NCBI RefSeq assembly: GCF_014779555.2
Contig: NZ_CP094357.1
Location: forward strand, 3,472,001 to 3,536,000
Length of the DNA stretch: 64,000 nt
Origin: Lysobacter capsici
Lineage (GTDB): Bacteria; Pseudomonadota; Gammaproteobacteria; Xanthomonadales; Xanthomonadaceae
Direction: 5' to 3'
The first letter of the stretch is position 1. Every line of letters begins with the position of its first letter. The notes beneath the pieces are model-generated. The model did no database searches, was not told the origin of the DNA, and worked only from the letters and a program-made list of their open reading frames with translations. The position numbers and the translations under genes were made by a program. Positions 27,883-37,570 of this stretch are shown here, in pieces.

Positions 27883-28539
27883 TCAGCGCTTGGTGGTGAT
27901 CGCGCGGCGCAGGTTGTTGCGCGCGGCCGCGTCGAAGCGTTGGTGGTAGTGGTCGCTGAGAAAGATCCGTTCGCGCTTGAGCAGCGCTTTGAGGAAGCGG
28001 CGGCGGTTGAGCCGGAACAAGGGACCGGGCACGTGGCCGCGGTATTCGGCGGCGATGCCGCGGTCGTAGGCGTCGAACGCGGACGGTTCGGCGCCGAGGA
28101 TGGCCATGTCGCCATCGAGGAACAAACGGGTTTCTTCGTCGACGTCGTCGCGCGCGATCGCGCCGTGGCGCGCGGTCAGTTCGATCAGTTCGGCGACGCG
28201 GTCGGCGTCGATGCCCTCGCCCGCCAGCCAGCGCGCGATGTGTTCGCGCGCCAGCAGCGCCGAGCGGGCTTCGTTGTCGCGTCGGCCGGCGTCGTAGATC
28301 GCGTCGTGGTACAGCACCGCCAGCGCGACTTCGCGCGGCTGGCGCCAGCCCGGGCCAGCGGCGACGTCGGTGTAGTGACGCAGCACTTCGGCGACGTGGC
28401 CGATGTTGTGGTAAGCGCGCGTCGGGGTGGCGTAGGCGGCTTCGAGCGCGGCGCGTTGTTCCGCCGACAGGGACAGCGGCAACGAGGCTAGCGCTGTCTC
28501 GGGCAGGCGGCCTTGGGATTCGCTGGCGGGGTCGGACAT
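27883..28539 (-). CDS. HD-domain phosphohydrolase-like protein
   Basis: 218 residues from MSDPASES; the frame runs on upstream to 28818, but through low-complexity G/T-rich DNA. Landmarks of the HD fold are TRAYHNIGHVAEVLRHY, the metal pair in VLYHDAIYDAG (H-D) and ELIELTARHG, with DGDMAILG later. It resembles the N-methyl-D-aspartate-like predicted metal-dependent HD hydrolases (COG4339). Substrate unknown. Its stop is 10 bases from the convergent porin stop. Confidence 0.85.
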   Translation of the reverse strand: MSDPASESQGRLPETALASLPLSLSAEQRAALEAAYATPTRAYHNIGHVAEVLRHYTDVAAGPGWRQPREVALAVLYHDAIYDAGRRDNEARSALLAREHIARWLAGEGIDADRVAELIELTARHGAIARDDVDEETRLFLDGDMAILGAEPSAFDAYDRGIAAEYRGHVPGPLFRLNRRRFLKALLKRERIFLSDHYHQRFDAAARNNLRRAITTKR

Positions 28540-28813
28540 CGCGGCATGCACGCTTGGGTCGGTGCGGGCATCTTGGCATTTTTGCGGGTTTGGCGGTTTG
28601 TGCTGGTTGTCGTAACCGTGGTGTGTGTTGGTCCTTCCGTGGCGCTGTGGTCGCCGATGCCGTTGGTTTGGTGTCGTTGTCTCGGTGTCGTTGGTCTGGT
28701 GCCGTTGTCTAGGCTTCGTCGGCTTGGTTTCGTTGGTTTCGTTGGCGCCGTCACTCTCTTGGTTTGATGTCGTTGATGTCGCTTGCTGTTGGCCGCGACG
28801 AAACCCCCAAGTC

Positions 28814-28898
28814 GTCATCCCCGCGAAGGCGGGGATCCAGAGACTTCAGAGCCATGCCGCGGTGAAGCCCTGGATCCCCGCCTTCGCGGGGATGACGG
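28814..28898. repeat. Inverted pair of GTCATCCCCGCGAAGGCGGG palindromes
   Basis: GTCATCCCCGCGAAGGCGGG at 28814 and its complement ending in GATGACG at about 28898 face each other across the centre; each half is itself a palindrome. The same family is present at 15476 and 38886. Confidence 0.85.
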
Positions 28899-28955
28899 TC
28901 TTTGGAGAATCGCGTGGGAAATGGATGCACCGTTGCCGTTGCGGCGAGAGCAGCG

Positions 28956-29021
28956 GTTGCGGTGGTGCCGCAGCTAACTGGATACACCGTTGCGGTGGTG
29001 TCGCAGCTAGCTGGCTACACC
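28956..29021 (+). repeat. 33 bp tandem repeat, two copies
   Basis: GTTGCGGTGGTG(C/T)CGCAGCT followed by A(A/G)CTGG(A/C)TACACC is present twice head to tail (28956-28988 and 28989-29021) with three differences. Confidence 0.85.
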
Positions 29022-29240
29022 GCGGAAAGTCACAGGATGTTCGGCTTCGCCGAAGTAAGGCGCAGCCCGCGTTCGCGGGAAGGACGACCTGAAAGAGACG
29101 CGGCGAAATAAAGAACGCCGTTGTTGCTGATGCGAAACGAGCGATTGCAGTTGGGTCGCGATGAAGTCTTGGATCTCCGCCTACACGGCGGTGATGTCGA
29201 TCTCGAAAAAACGCGAATGGACAATAGATGCATCGTTGCC

Positions 29241-29332
29241 CTCCCGCTTCCCAACTCCCGACTCCCGACTCCCGACTCCCTACTCCCTACTCCCTACTCC
29301 CGACTCCCTACTCCCGATTCCCGATTCCCGCC
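29241..29332 (+). repeat. Heptamer repeat tract (CTCCCGA/CTCCCTA)
   Basis: About 12 tandem units of a seven-base word, CTCCCGA alternating with CTCCCTA and later TTCCCGA, end 38 bases before the stop of the giant autotransporter gene. Such tracts vary in unit number by slippage, but this one lies outside the reading frame. Confidence 0.85.
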
Positions 29333-29370
29333 ACCCGGGCGCGGCCCAAAAGCCGCGCCCGGCACTTCGA

Positions 29371-32300
29371 TCAGTACTTCTTCTCAAGATTGATCATGAA
29401 GCTGTTGTCGTCGTCGTTGCCGCTGCCGAACAGGCCGCGGTATTCGAAACGCAGGACCCAGTCGCGCTCGGTCTGCAGGATCGCGCCGAGGCCGAACACG
29501 AAGCGGTTGCGGTCCAGGCCGTCGATGCGGGCGCGGTAGAACGGGCCGCCGACCATGTCGGCATAGCTCATCGTGGCGAAGCTGTCGTCCTGGAAGTCGT
29601 GCTGGTATTCCAGGCGCAGCTGCGGCGCGAACGTGCCCCAGCGGACCGGGTAGCTGTAGTCCATGCGCAGGCCCAGGCTGGTGGTGGTCGTGTCGATGTC
29701 CTGGTCGCGATAGTTCAGCACGTACTGCGCGTCGCCGCGTTCGGTGTAGCCGTCCAGGCGCGCGCGGGCGACGTCCAGGCGGGCATACGGGGAAATCCGC
29801 AGGCGGTCGCGCTGGTAGTCGGCGCCGGCCGAGATCGAGACGAACCACTGATTGCCGTCGCGCGAGCCGGTGACCATGCCGCCGGTGTCGGTGACGAAGC
29901 GGCGCGAGTCGAACGACAGCCATTGGTAACCCAGCAGACCATCGAGATAGAAACTCTTGCCCGGGTGGTAGCTGGCGTACAGCACCGCGCTGTAGCCGTG
30001 GGCCTTGCTGCGGCTGCCGTGCTGGCCGACTTCGGTGTCGTCGCGGCCGTAGCCGATGCCGCCGCCCAACGCGAAGTCGTCGCGCAGGCGGTAGTCGGCG
30101 CCGGCGCTGATGCCGGTGGTCTCGAAGTCGATGCCGCTCGCGCCGCCGCTGCGGCCGTCGCGGTTACCGCTGTTCAAGGTACCGCCGGTCCACAGGCCGT
30201 AACGCGAGCCCGTGCCCTGCACCGGCGGCTTGGACTCGATCGCGGCGCGTTCGTCGCCGAGCATCGGCTGACGGCAGTCGTTGCCCGGGGTGCGCGGCGC
30301 GTCGTCGCGGCAACGCGGGTCGATCGAGAAGCTCAGGCCGTTGTCGAAGCGCGCGCCCTCTTCGCCGCCGCCGTGCAGGCCTTCCAGACGCTGCTGGAAG
30401 TTGCCGATCTGGGTGGTGGCGAAGCGACGCGTGGCCGAGGTCTGCGCCGACAGCACGCCGAGCACTTCGGCGTCCTTGGACGGATCGCTGCGCGGCATGA
30501 CTTCGACTTCGATCGTCGCCACCGCCGAGGTGGCGAAGGCGTTGTTGAGGGTGAAGCTGGCGACCGCGATGCCGGAGTAGCCGATCACCGGGGTGTAGGT
30601 CAGCTGATAGCTGCCGCCCGAGCCGCTGACCGCCGCCGTGCCCGACGATGCCGGGGTCAGCGAGACCAGGTTCGCGCCGGTGAACGGACCGCCGGTGGCG
30701 CCGGCGACCAGGTCGACGGTGATGGTCGCGCCGGCGACCGTGCGCACCCGCCGCGACTGCGCGACCGGCACCGCGTTGACGGTGATGGTCGAGGTGATCG
30801 GCGCGGACGGACCGAAGGCGTTGTTCAAGGTGTAGGTCAGCGCGATCGCGCCGACGGTGGTGGCCGCGGGCGTGTAGACGATCTGGGTGCCCTGCACCAC
30901 CGCGGTGCCCGAGCTCGGCGGATTGAGCAAGGTCACGCCGGTGAACGGCGAGCCGGTGGCGCCGGCGGCGGCGTCGATGGTGACCGGCTGGGTCGACAGC
31001 GTGGTCGCGGTCTGCGGCTGGCCCTGCGGAACCGGCAAGGCGTTGACCGTGATCGTGACCGTGGCCGGCGCCGAGGTGCCGCCGGGGCCGCTGGCGGTGT
31101 AGGTGAAGCTGTCGCTGCCGAAGTAGTTCGCGGCCGGCGTGTAGATCACGTCGGTGCCGCTGACCGTGGCGGTGCCGTGGGCCGGCGCGGTGCCGAGCGC
31201 GATCGAGGTGATGATGCCGGTGTCGTTGGCGGTGACATCGATCGTCACCGGCGCGTTCGACAAGGTGCTCGCGCTGTCGTCGACCGCGACCGGCACCGCG
31301 TCGGCGATGACGATCGTGTACGGCGCGGTGGTGTTGTAGCCGGCGTCGTCGGTCGAGCGGATGTTGGCGGTGTAGCTGCCGGCGGTGGTCGGAGTGCCGC
31401 TGAGCACGCCGGCCGAGCTGAAGCTCAGACCGATCGGCAGGTTGCCCGAGACGATCGAATAACTGTACGGGGCGATGCCGCCGCTGCTGCTCAGGCTCTG
31501 GTTGTAGGCCACGCCGACCGTGCCGCCCGGCAACGTCGCCGGCGCGATCGTGATGATCGCCGGGTCGATGGTGAAGGTGTAGACCTTCGACGCGGTCTGA
31601 CCGTTGCTGTCGGTGGACCGCACGGTCACGCTGAAGTTGCCGTCCGAGCGCGGGATGCCGGAGAACGCGCCGGCCGAGCTGAAGCTCATGCCGATCGGCA
31701 ACGCGCCGCTGAGCAGCGAGTAGCTGTACGGCGCGACGCCGCCGGTGCTGCTGAGGCTGGCGTTGTAGGCGACCGCGGCGGTGCCGTTGGGCAGGGTCGG
31801 CGGATCGATCGCGATGGCCGGGGTGGCGACCACGATGGTGTAGTTCTGCTGTAGGGCGAACGGCGCGCCGGCGCCGGTGCTCGAATCGAGCACGCGCACC
31901 GCGATGTTGTAGTTGCCCGGAACCGTCGGCGTGCCGCTGAGCACGCCGGCCGAACTGAAGCTCACGCCCACCGGCAACGAACCGGCGGCCAGGCTGAAGC
32001 TGTACGGCGCCGAGCCGCCGCTGGCGGCGAAGTTGATGGTCGAGGCGACGCCGTAGTTCATCGGCAGGTTGCCCGGCGCCGGAGTCATCGCCAGGGTCGG
32101 CGCGCCCACCGTCAGGGTGAAGATCTGGCCCTGGGTGAACGGGCCATTGCCGGTGCTGCTGTCGGTCGCGCTGGCGTTGAGGCTGAAGCTGCCGGCCGCG
32201 GTCGGCGTGCCGCTGACGGTGACGCTGTCGGCGGTGGTGCCGGTGACGCTCAGGCCGCCCGGCAGGCCGGCCACGTTGAAGCCGGTGTACGGCGAGGTGC

Positions 32301-35300
32301 CGCCGGCCCAGGTGAAGGTCTGGGTGTAGGCGGCGCCGACCTGCGCGGTCAACGGACCTGAGGCGGTCACGGTGATGGTCGGGTTGCCGACCGTGATCGT
32401 GACCGTCGCCGGAGCCGAGGTGCCGGCCACGTTGGTCGCGGTGTAGGTGAAGCTGTCGGGACCGGCGTAACCGGCGGTCGGCGTGTAGGTGATCGTGGTG
32501 CCGCTGGCCGTCGCGGTGCCGTGCGCGGGCGCGGCGGCGACCGCCACCGAGGCCGGAATGCCGGCGGTGATGTTCAAGGTGATCGGATTGGCGGTGCTGT
32601 TGAAGGCGACCGTGGCCGAGACCGGATTGGCGACCGGGACGATGTCGTTGACCTGCAGCGCATAAGTCTGCGGCGCCGAGGTGTACGGGCCGGTGCCGGT
32701 GCTGCTGTCGGTCGCGCGCAGGCTGAAGCTGTAGCTGCCCGGCGCGGTCGGCGTGCCCGAGATCACACCGGCGCTGCTGACGCTGAGGCCCGGCGGCAAG
32801 CTGCCGGCGCTGACCGCGTAGGTGTACGGCGCGGTGCCGCCGGTGGCGGCGTTGACGGTGGCGCTATACGGGTTGGTCACCGTCGCCGCGGCCAGGGTGG
32901 TCGGCGGCAGGATCACCGTCGAGGCCGCGATGGTCACGCTGTAGGCGCGCGAACCGGTGTACGGGCCGCTGCCGGTGCTGCTGTCGGTCGCGGTGATGGT
33001 GAAGTTGAAGGTGCCGCCCGCGCTCGGCGTGCCGCTGACGGTGCCGTTGCTGGCCAGGCTGAGGCCGGCCGGCAAGGCGCCGGCGGTGATCGCGAAGGTA
33101 TAGCCCGCGGTGCCGCCCGACGCGGTCACGGTCTGGCTGTAGGCCTGGGCCACGCCGCCGCCCGGCAGGGTCGCCGGGCTGACCACGATCGTCGCAGCGC
33201 TGACGGTCAGGGAGTAAGCACGCGAACCGCTTTGCACATTGGCGTCGCTCGCGGTCACGGTGAAGTTGAAGGTGCCGCCCGCGGTCGGCGTGCCGGCAAC
33301 GGTGCCGGCGCTGCTCAGGCTCACGCCGGGCGGCAAGGCGCCGGCGGTGACCGCGAAGGTGTACGCGCCGATACCGCCGCTGGCGCTCAAGGTCTGGCTG
33401 TAGGCGGTCGCGACCTGCGCACCCGGCAAGGTGGGCGGTGCGATCACGATGGTCGGCGCGGCCACCTGCATGACGTAGTTCTGGGTACGTGCGAACGGAG
33501 CGCCCGTACCGGTGGAACTGTCGCGCGCCCGCACCGAGAAGGTGAACAAGCCAGTCACGGACGGCGTGCCCGAGAGCACGCCGGTGTTCGCGTCCAGGCT
33601 CAGGCCGGCCGGCAATGCACCCGCCGACACGCTGTAGTTGTAGGGCGCGGTGCCGCCGCCGGCGACGAAGGTCTGGCTGTAGGCGGCGCCGTAGCTCGCG
33701 TTGAGCGTGCCGGCCGCGGGCGTCAGGGTCAGGGTCGGCGCGCTGACCGTCAGGGTGAACGCCTGCCCGACCGTGAACGGGCCGTTGCCGGTGCTGCTGT
33801 CGGTGGCGCTGGCATTGAGGGCGAAGCTGCCGGCCGCGCTCGGCGTGCCGCTGACGGTCGCGCTGTTGGCGGTGGTACCGGTGATCGACAGGCCCGCCGG
33901 CAAGCCGGTGACCGCGAAGCCGCTGAACGGCGAGGTGCCGCCGGTCCAGGTGAAGGTCTGGGTGTAGGCGACGCCGATCTGCGCGGTCAGCGGGCCGGAC
34001 GCGGACACCGTGATCGTCGGCGCGGTCACCGTGATCGTGACCGTGGCCGGCGCCGAGGTACCGGCGCTGTTGGTCGCGGTGTAGGTGAAGCTGTCGGGAC
34101 CGGCGTAACCGGCGGTCGGGGTGTAGGTGATGGTGGCGCCGGTCGCCGTCGCGGTGCCATGCGCGGCCGCCGTGCCGATCGCCACCGAGGTCGGAATGCC
34201 GCCGGTGATGTTCAAGGTGATCGGATTGGCGGCGCTGTTGTAAGCGACCGTGGCCGAGACCGGATTGGCGACCGGCGGGATGTTGACGACCTGCAAGGTG
34301 TAGCCGCGCGGGGCCGAACTGTACGCGCCGCTGCCGGTGCTGCTGTCGGTCGCGGTCACGGCGAAGTTGAAGGTGCCCGGGGCGGTCGGCGTGCCCGACA
34401 GCGTGCCCGTGCTGCTCAGGCTCATGCCGGGCGGCAAGGCGCCCGCGCTGAGGGCGTAGGTGTACGGCGCGGTGCCGCCGCTGGCGGGGTTGAGATTGGC
34501 GCTGTACGCGACCGCGACGGTGGCGGGAGCGAAGCTGGTCGCCGGCAGCAGCACGGTCGGCGGCGCGATCACCAGCGCATAGGCGCGCGCACCGGTGTGC
34601 GGCGCGCCGGTACCGGTGCTGCTGCCGGTCGCGGTGACGGTGAAGTTGAAGGTGCCGCCGGCGGTCGGCGTCCCGCTCAGGGCGCCGGCGCTGCTCAGGG
34701 TCAGACCGGCCGGCAAGGCGCCCGCGGTGATCGCATAGGTGTACGGCGCGATGCCGCCGCTGGCGGTGATCGCCTGGCTGTAAGCGGCCGCGACCGTGCC
34801 GTTGGGCAAGGTGGTCGGCGCGATCAGCGTGACCGGCGGCGCCACCACCAGGCTGTAGGCGCGGGTGCCGAAGAAGCTGTTGGCGTCGGTGGCGCGGACG
34901 GTGAAGTTGAAGGTGCCGGCCGCGGTCGGGGTGCCGATCAGGGCGCCGCTGGTGGTGTTGAGGCTCAGGCCGGCCGGCAGCGCGCCGGCGGTGATGGCGA
35001 AGGTGTACGGCGCGGTGCCGCCGCCGCCGGTGAAGGTCTGGCTGTAGGCGACGCCGACGGTGGCGCCGGGGATGGTGGCCGGGTTGACGACGATGGTGGG
35101 TTCGAGCGCGACGGTGACGTTATACGTCTTGATACCGAAGGCGATCGCGGGAACGCCCGGGCCCAGATCGCTGTCGTCGACCGACTTGACGGTGAAGCTG
35201 TAGTTGCCCGTGGTGGTCGGCGTGCCGGTGATCGCGCCGCCGGCGCTCAGGCTCAAGCCAGGCGGCAGCGCCCCGCTGTTGATCGTGTAGGTATACGGCG

Positions 35301-36060
35301 CATTGCCGCCGGTGCTGGTGAGCTGGGCCGAATACGGATAGTTGCGGGTCATCGCCGGCAACGGGTCCGGGCCGATGACCGGCTGATTGTTCGGGATGGT
35401 GATCTGGTACGACTTCACCACGCTGATCGCGGTCGGCGTGGTCGAATCGGTCACGGTGATCGCGATCGGGAAATTGCCACGCTGCCGCACCGTGCCGCTG
35501 AAGGTGCCGTTGCTGAAGTTCAGACCGTTCGGCAGGGCGCCGCTGGTCCGGACATAGGTATAGGGCCCGACGCCCCCGGTGGTGGTCATGGTCTGGCTGT
35601 AAGCCACGCCCAGGGCGGGATTGATCGTCGCCGGACTGACCGTGAGCGGGCTGACGCCCGGCGCGATCGTCACGTTGACCGTGATGTCGCCGCCGTTGCC
35701 GTCGGGCACGATGAACGTGTCGCTGAGCGCGCTGTCGCCGTTATGGGTATAGGTGAGCGTCTGCACGCTCTGGGCGACCGTCTGGACGGCGGCGGAGCCG
35801 TGCGGGGTCGGGTACGTAGCCACGGCCAGGCCGAAGTTGGCCGGTCCGTCGCAGGTACTCACGTCGATCGTCTGGTTGCCGCCGTTGGCGACCGACATGG
35901 TGAGCACAGGGCAGAACGCCGAGGGTCCCGCCGCGGCCGACCCGGCCCATAGGGCTATCAGTCCGCATAGCGCGAACAAGCCGGAGCGAAGTACGGTGTG
36001 CAGGCGCGAGACGAAAGAACCGCCCGCATGGCGCGCTGACTGCTGTTGCATGTTGGTCAT
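29371..36060 (-). CDS. Giant Ig-repeat autotransporter-like surface protein
   Basis: About 2,229 residues (ATG 36060, or ATG 36051 which has GGGG spaced better). A signal peptide (SGLFALCGLIALWAGSAAAG) and a short head domain are followed by 14 putative Ig (He_PIG) modules, each about 85-92 residues with the pattern Y-S-Q-T, GG.APYTY, G-ALP-G-L, SGTPT.G, plus five cadherin/Big-like modules (HGTATATG, YTPTAGYAG, PDSFTYTATN). The last 280 or so residues form an autotransporter beta-barrel: GISAGADYRLRDDFALGGGI, YLDGLLGYQWLSFDSRR, then alternating strands ending in FMINLEKKY. It should be exported and display the repeats at the cell surface, as adhesin or matrix protein. It is transcribed divergently from the collar-protein operon. 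Confidence 0.88.
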   Translation of the reverse strand: MTNMQQQSARHAGGSFVSRLHTVLRSGLFALCGLIALWAGSAAAGPSAFCPVLTMSVANGGNQTIDVSTCDGPANFGLAVATYPTPHGSAAVQTVAQSVQTLTYTHNGDSALSDTFIVPDGNGGDITVNVTIAPGVSPLTVSPATINPALGVAYSQTMTTTGGVGPYTYVRTSGALPNGLNFSNGTFSGTVRQRGNFPIAITVTDSTTPTAISVVKSYQITIPNNQPVIGPDPLPAMTRNYPYSAQLTSTGGNAPYTYTINSGALPPGLSLSAGGAITGTPTTTGNYSFTVKSVDDSDLGPGVPAIAFGIKTYNVTVALEPTIVVNPATIPGATVGVAYSQTFTGGGGTAPYTFAITAGALPAGLSLNTTSGALIGTPTAAGTFNFTVRATDANSFFGTRAYSLVVAPPVTLIAPTTLPNGTVAAAYSQAITASGGIAPYTYAITAGALPAGLTLSSAGALSGTPTAGGTFNFTVTATGSSTGTGAPHTGARAYALVIAPPTVLLPATSFAPATVAVAYSANLNPASGGTAPYTYALSAGALPPGMSLSSTGTLSGTPTAPGTFNFAVTATDSSTGSGAYSSAPRGYTLQVVNIPPVANPVSATVAYNSAANPITLNITGGIPTSVAIGTAAAHGTATATGATITYTPTAGYAGPDSFTYTATNSAGTSAPATVTITVTAPTITVSASGPLTAQIGVAYTQTFTWTGGTSPFSGFAVTGLPAGLSITGTTANSATVSGTPSAAGSFALNASATDSSTGNGPFTVGQAFTLTVSAPTLTLTPAAGTLNASYGAAYSQTFVAGGGTAPYNYSVSAGALPAGLSLDANTGVLSGTPSVTGLFTFSVRARDSSTGTGAPFARTQNYVMQVAAPTIVIAPPTLPGAQVATAYSQTLSASGGIGAYTFAVTAGALPPGVSLSSAGTVAGTPTAGGTFNFTVTASDANVQSGSRAYSLTVSAATIVVSPATLPGGGVAQAYSQTVTASGGTAGYTFAITAGALPAGLSLASNGTVSGTPSAGGTFNFTITATDSSTGSGPYTGSRAYSVTIAASTVILPPTTLAAATVTNPYSATVNAATGGTAPYTYAVSAGSLPPGLSVSSAGVISGTPTAPGSYSFSLRATDSSTGTGPYTSAPQTYALQVNDIVPVANPVSATVAFNSTANPITLNITAGIPASVAVAAAPAHGTATASGTTITYTPTAGYAGPDSFTYTATNVAGTSAPATVTITVGNPTITVTASGPLTAQVGAAYTQTFTWAGGTSPYTGFNVAGLPGGLSVTGTTADSVTVSGTPTAAGSFSLNASATDSSTGNGPFTQGQIFTLTVGAPTLAMTPAPGNLPMNYGVASTINFAASGGSAPYSFSLAAGSLPVGVSFSSAGVLSGTPTVPGNYNIAVRVLDSSTGAGAPFALQQNYTIVVATPAIAIDPPTLPNGTAAVAYNASLSSTGGVAPYSYSLLSGALPIGMSFSSAGAFSGIPRSDGNFSVTVRSTDSNGQTASKVYTFTIDPAIITIAPATLPGGTVGVAYNQSLSSSGGIAPYSYSIVSGNLPIGLSFSSAGVLSGTPTTAGSYTANIRSTDDAGYNTTAPYTIVIADAVPVAVDDSASTLSNAPVTIDVTANDTGIITSIALGTAPAHGTATVSGTDVIYTPAANYFGSDSFTYTASGPGGTSAPATVTITVNALPVPQGQPQTATTLSTQPVTIDAAAGATGSPFTGVTLLNPPSSGTAVVQGTQIVYTPAATTVGAIALTYTLNNAFGPSAPITSTITVNAVPVAQSRRVRTVAGATITVDLVAGATGGPFTGANLVSLTPASSGTAAVSGSGGSYQLTYTPVIGYSGIAVASFTLNNAFATSAVATIEVEVMPRSDPSKDAEVLGVLSAQTSATRRFATTQIGNFQQRLEGLHGGGEEGARFDNGLSFSIDPRCRDDAPRTPGNDCRQPMLGDERAAIESKPPVQGTGSRYGLWTGGTLNSGNRDGRSGGASGIDFETTGISAGADYRLRDDFALGGGIGYGRDDTEVGQHGSRSKAHGYSAVLYASYHPGKSFYLDGLLGYQWLSFDSRRFVTDTGGMVTGSRDGNQWFVSISAGADYQRDRLRISPYARLDVARARLDGYTERGDAQYVLNYRDQDIDTTTTSLGLRMDYSYPVRWGTFAPQLRLEYQHDFQDDSFATMSYADMVGGPFYRARIDGLDRNRFVFGLGAILQTERDWVLRFEYRGLFGSGNDDDNSFMINLEKKY

Positions 36061-36368
36061 CCCCTGACGGGGCGGCCCCGGGCGTCGTGCCCGGCTCCGC
36101 CACCGTGTACCCAATGATCGATCTGGTCCTGGTCTGCATGCCGCGTGCCCCTGGCATGCCCCTTTCCATGACCTGATACGCAGTTCGGCAGGAAAACCGG
36201 CCGCCTTCGCCGCCGATCTGCGTTAAGCAAGATCATGGCGCTCACGCGCCATGCCTGGCCCGGTCGGACCGGCCCGTTCCCGCCGTGCGCGGACGGGGCG
36301 TGCGGCGGAGGCACGGTATTTCATCCGGAAGCGCGCACGGCGCCCGGAAACATCCTCTGGGGGAAGAG
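36061..36368. other. Divergent promoter region, autotransporter / collar operon
   Basis: 308 bases between two divergent start codons. A hairpin CATGGCG-CTCACG-CGCCATG lies at 36236-36255. CTGGGGGAAGAG just before 36369 is a fair ribosome site for the first collar gene. No gene is visible. Shared control of the adhesin and the collar operon is possible. Confidence 0.5.
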
Positions 36369-36899
36369 ATGACAGAAGTATTCCTGGGACAGATCATTAC
36401 CGTCGGGTTCGGTTTCACGCCCAAGGGCTTTGCCCCGTGCAACGGCCAACTCATGCCGATCGCGCAGAACCAAGCGCTGTTTTCGTTGCTGGGCACCATG
36501 TACGGCGGCAACGGCACGACGAACTTCGCATTGCCGAACATGCAAAGCCGTACGCCGGTGGGGGCCGGCGCGTCGGCCGACGGAAGCTGGAATCCGTCGC
36601 CGTATCAGTACGGCGAAACCGGCGGCGTCGAAAACGTCACCCTGCTGACACCGCAGCTGCCGGCCCACAACCACAACCTGTGCGGCGTCACCACCGCCAC
36701 CAACGCACGCAACCCGACCAGCAATTTCTACGGAACCACCTCGACCGCGATCTATGCGAACACCGGGAAGGCCCAGGTGGCGTTGTCGCCGGCGACCATC
36801 GGTCAGACCGGCAGCACCACGCCGCATCCGAACCTGCAGCCGTATTGCGCGATCAACTTCTGCATCGCCTTGCAAGGCATCTACCCGTCGCGCAACTGA
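36369..36899 (+). CDS. Phage tail collar domain protein 1 (microcystin-dependent type)
   Basis: 176 residues of the tail-collar/microcystin-dependent protein family. The N-terminal half MTEVFLGQIITVGFGFTPKG then APCNGQLMPI, LFSLLGTMYGGNGTTNFALP is the conserved collar; then LPAHNHNLCG and the C-terminal INFCIALQGIYPSRN. These proteins lack a signal peptide. In phages the domain joins tail fibres to the tail; in bacteria stand-alone copies of unknown function are often in gene triplets. It is first in the operon. Confidence 0.88.
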   Translation: MTEVFLGQIITVGFGFTPKGFAPCNGQLMPIAQNQALFSLLGTMYGGNGTTNFALPNMQSRTPVGAGASADGSWNPSPYQYGETGGVENVTLLTPQLPAHNHNLCGVTTATNARNPTSNFYGTTSTAIYANTGKAQVALSPATIGQTGSTTPHPNLQPYCAINFCIALQGIYPSRN

Positions 36900-36976
36900 G
36901 CGCCGGGCGGGCAACAGACAGAAGGTCGCGCGAGGCGGCCACACCTTTCAGAATTCAAGGTTCCGGAGTAACTACT

Positions 36977-37507
36977 ATGAGTGAGCCCTTTGTCGGCGAA
37001 ATCCGACTGTTCGGCTTCGGCCGCGTTCCCAACGGCTGGTTCGCCTGCGATGGCTCGTTGCAGTCCATCGCCGAATACCAAGTCCTGTTCACGCTGATCG
37101 GCACGACCTACGGCGGCGACGGCATCAGCACCTTCGCCGTACCCGATCTGCGCAGCCGGGTACCGATTCACCAGGGCACCGGACCCGGCCTGAGCAACTA
37201 CGTGATCGGCCAGGCGTCCGGCACGGAGAGCGTCACCCTCACCCAGCAACAGATGCCGGCGCATGGCCACACCCTGCTGGCGACGACCGAACTCGCCGAC
37301 GCGACCCAGATTGGCGCCGGCGTCGAGCTCGGCGCGCTCAACGGCGACACCATGTACGTCACCGACACCACCGATTCCACGTTTGTGCCGATGAATCTGG
37401 CCGCGTTGACGACCAGCGGCGGCAGCCAACCGCACAACAACCTCATGCCGACATTGACGGCGCTGTTCTGCATTGCCTGGGCCGGCATCTTCCCCCAGCA
37501 GAACTGA
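36977..37507 (+). CDS. Phage tail collar domain protein 2
   Basis: 176 residues, a diverged paralogue of its neighbours: MSEPFVGEIRLFGFGRVPNG, WFACDGSLQSI, TLIGTTYGGDGISTFAVPDL, MPAHGHTLL, and the end FCIAWAGIFPQQN. It has the shortest identity to the others in the middle 85 residues, the part expected to differ. GGAG precedes the ATG by 8 bases. The gap from copy 1 is 77 bases. Confidence 0.87.
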   Translation: MSEPFVGEIRLFGFGRVPNGWFACDGSLQSIAEYQVLFTLIGTTYGGDGISTFAVPDLRSRVPIHQGTGPGLSNYVIGQASGTESVTLTQQQMPAHGHTLLATTELADATQIGAGVELGALNGDTMYVTDTTDSTFVPMNLAALTTSGGSQPHNNLMPTLTALFCIAWAGIFPQQN

Positions 37508-37570
37508 TCCCATTCGCCACGCCCTGCGCCGCGTCGCGCGAGCGCATGGCAGATTCAAGAGGACATCGTC

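Larger units (their letters stand above)
28540..29370. other. Gene-free, repeat-rich, strand-skewed region
   Basis: From about 28560 to 28790 the plus strand is almost devoid of A and strongly G/T-biased (GTTGGTTTGGTGTCGTTGTC and similar), a mild low-complexity sequence that should not be read as coding. Then follow a palindrome pair, a 33 bp tandem and a heptamer tandem described separately. Open frames here show no protein-like composition. Confidence 0.6.

Noticed and set aside
29161-31854. Plus-strand open frames of about 900 and 1,140 residues over the autotransporter
   Set aside because: They lie antisense to the repeat-coding gene, have repetitive low-complexity composition and no start signals.
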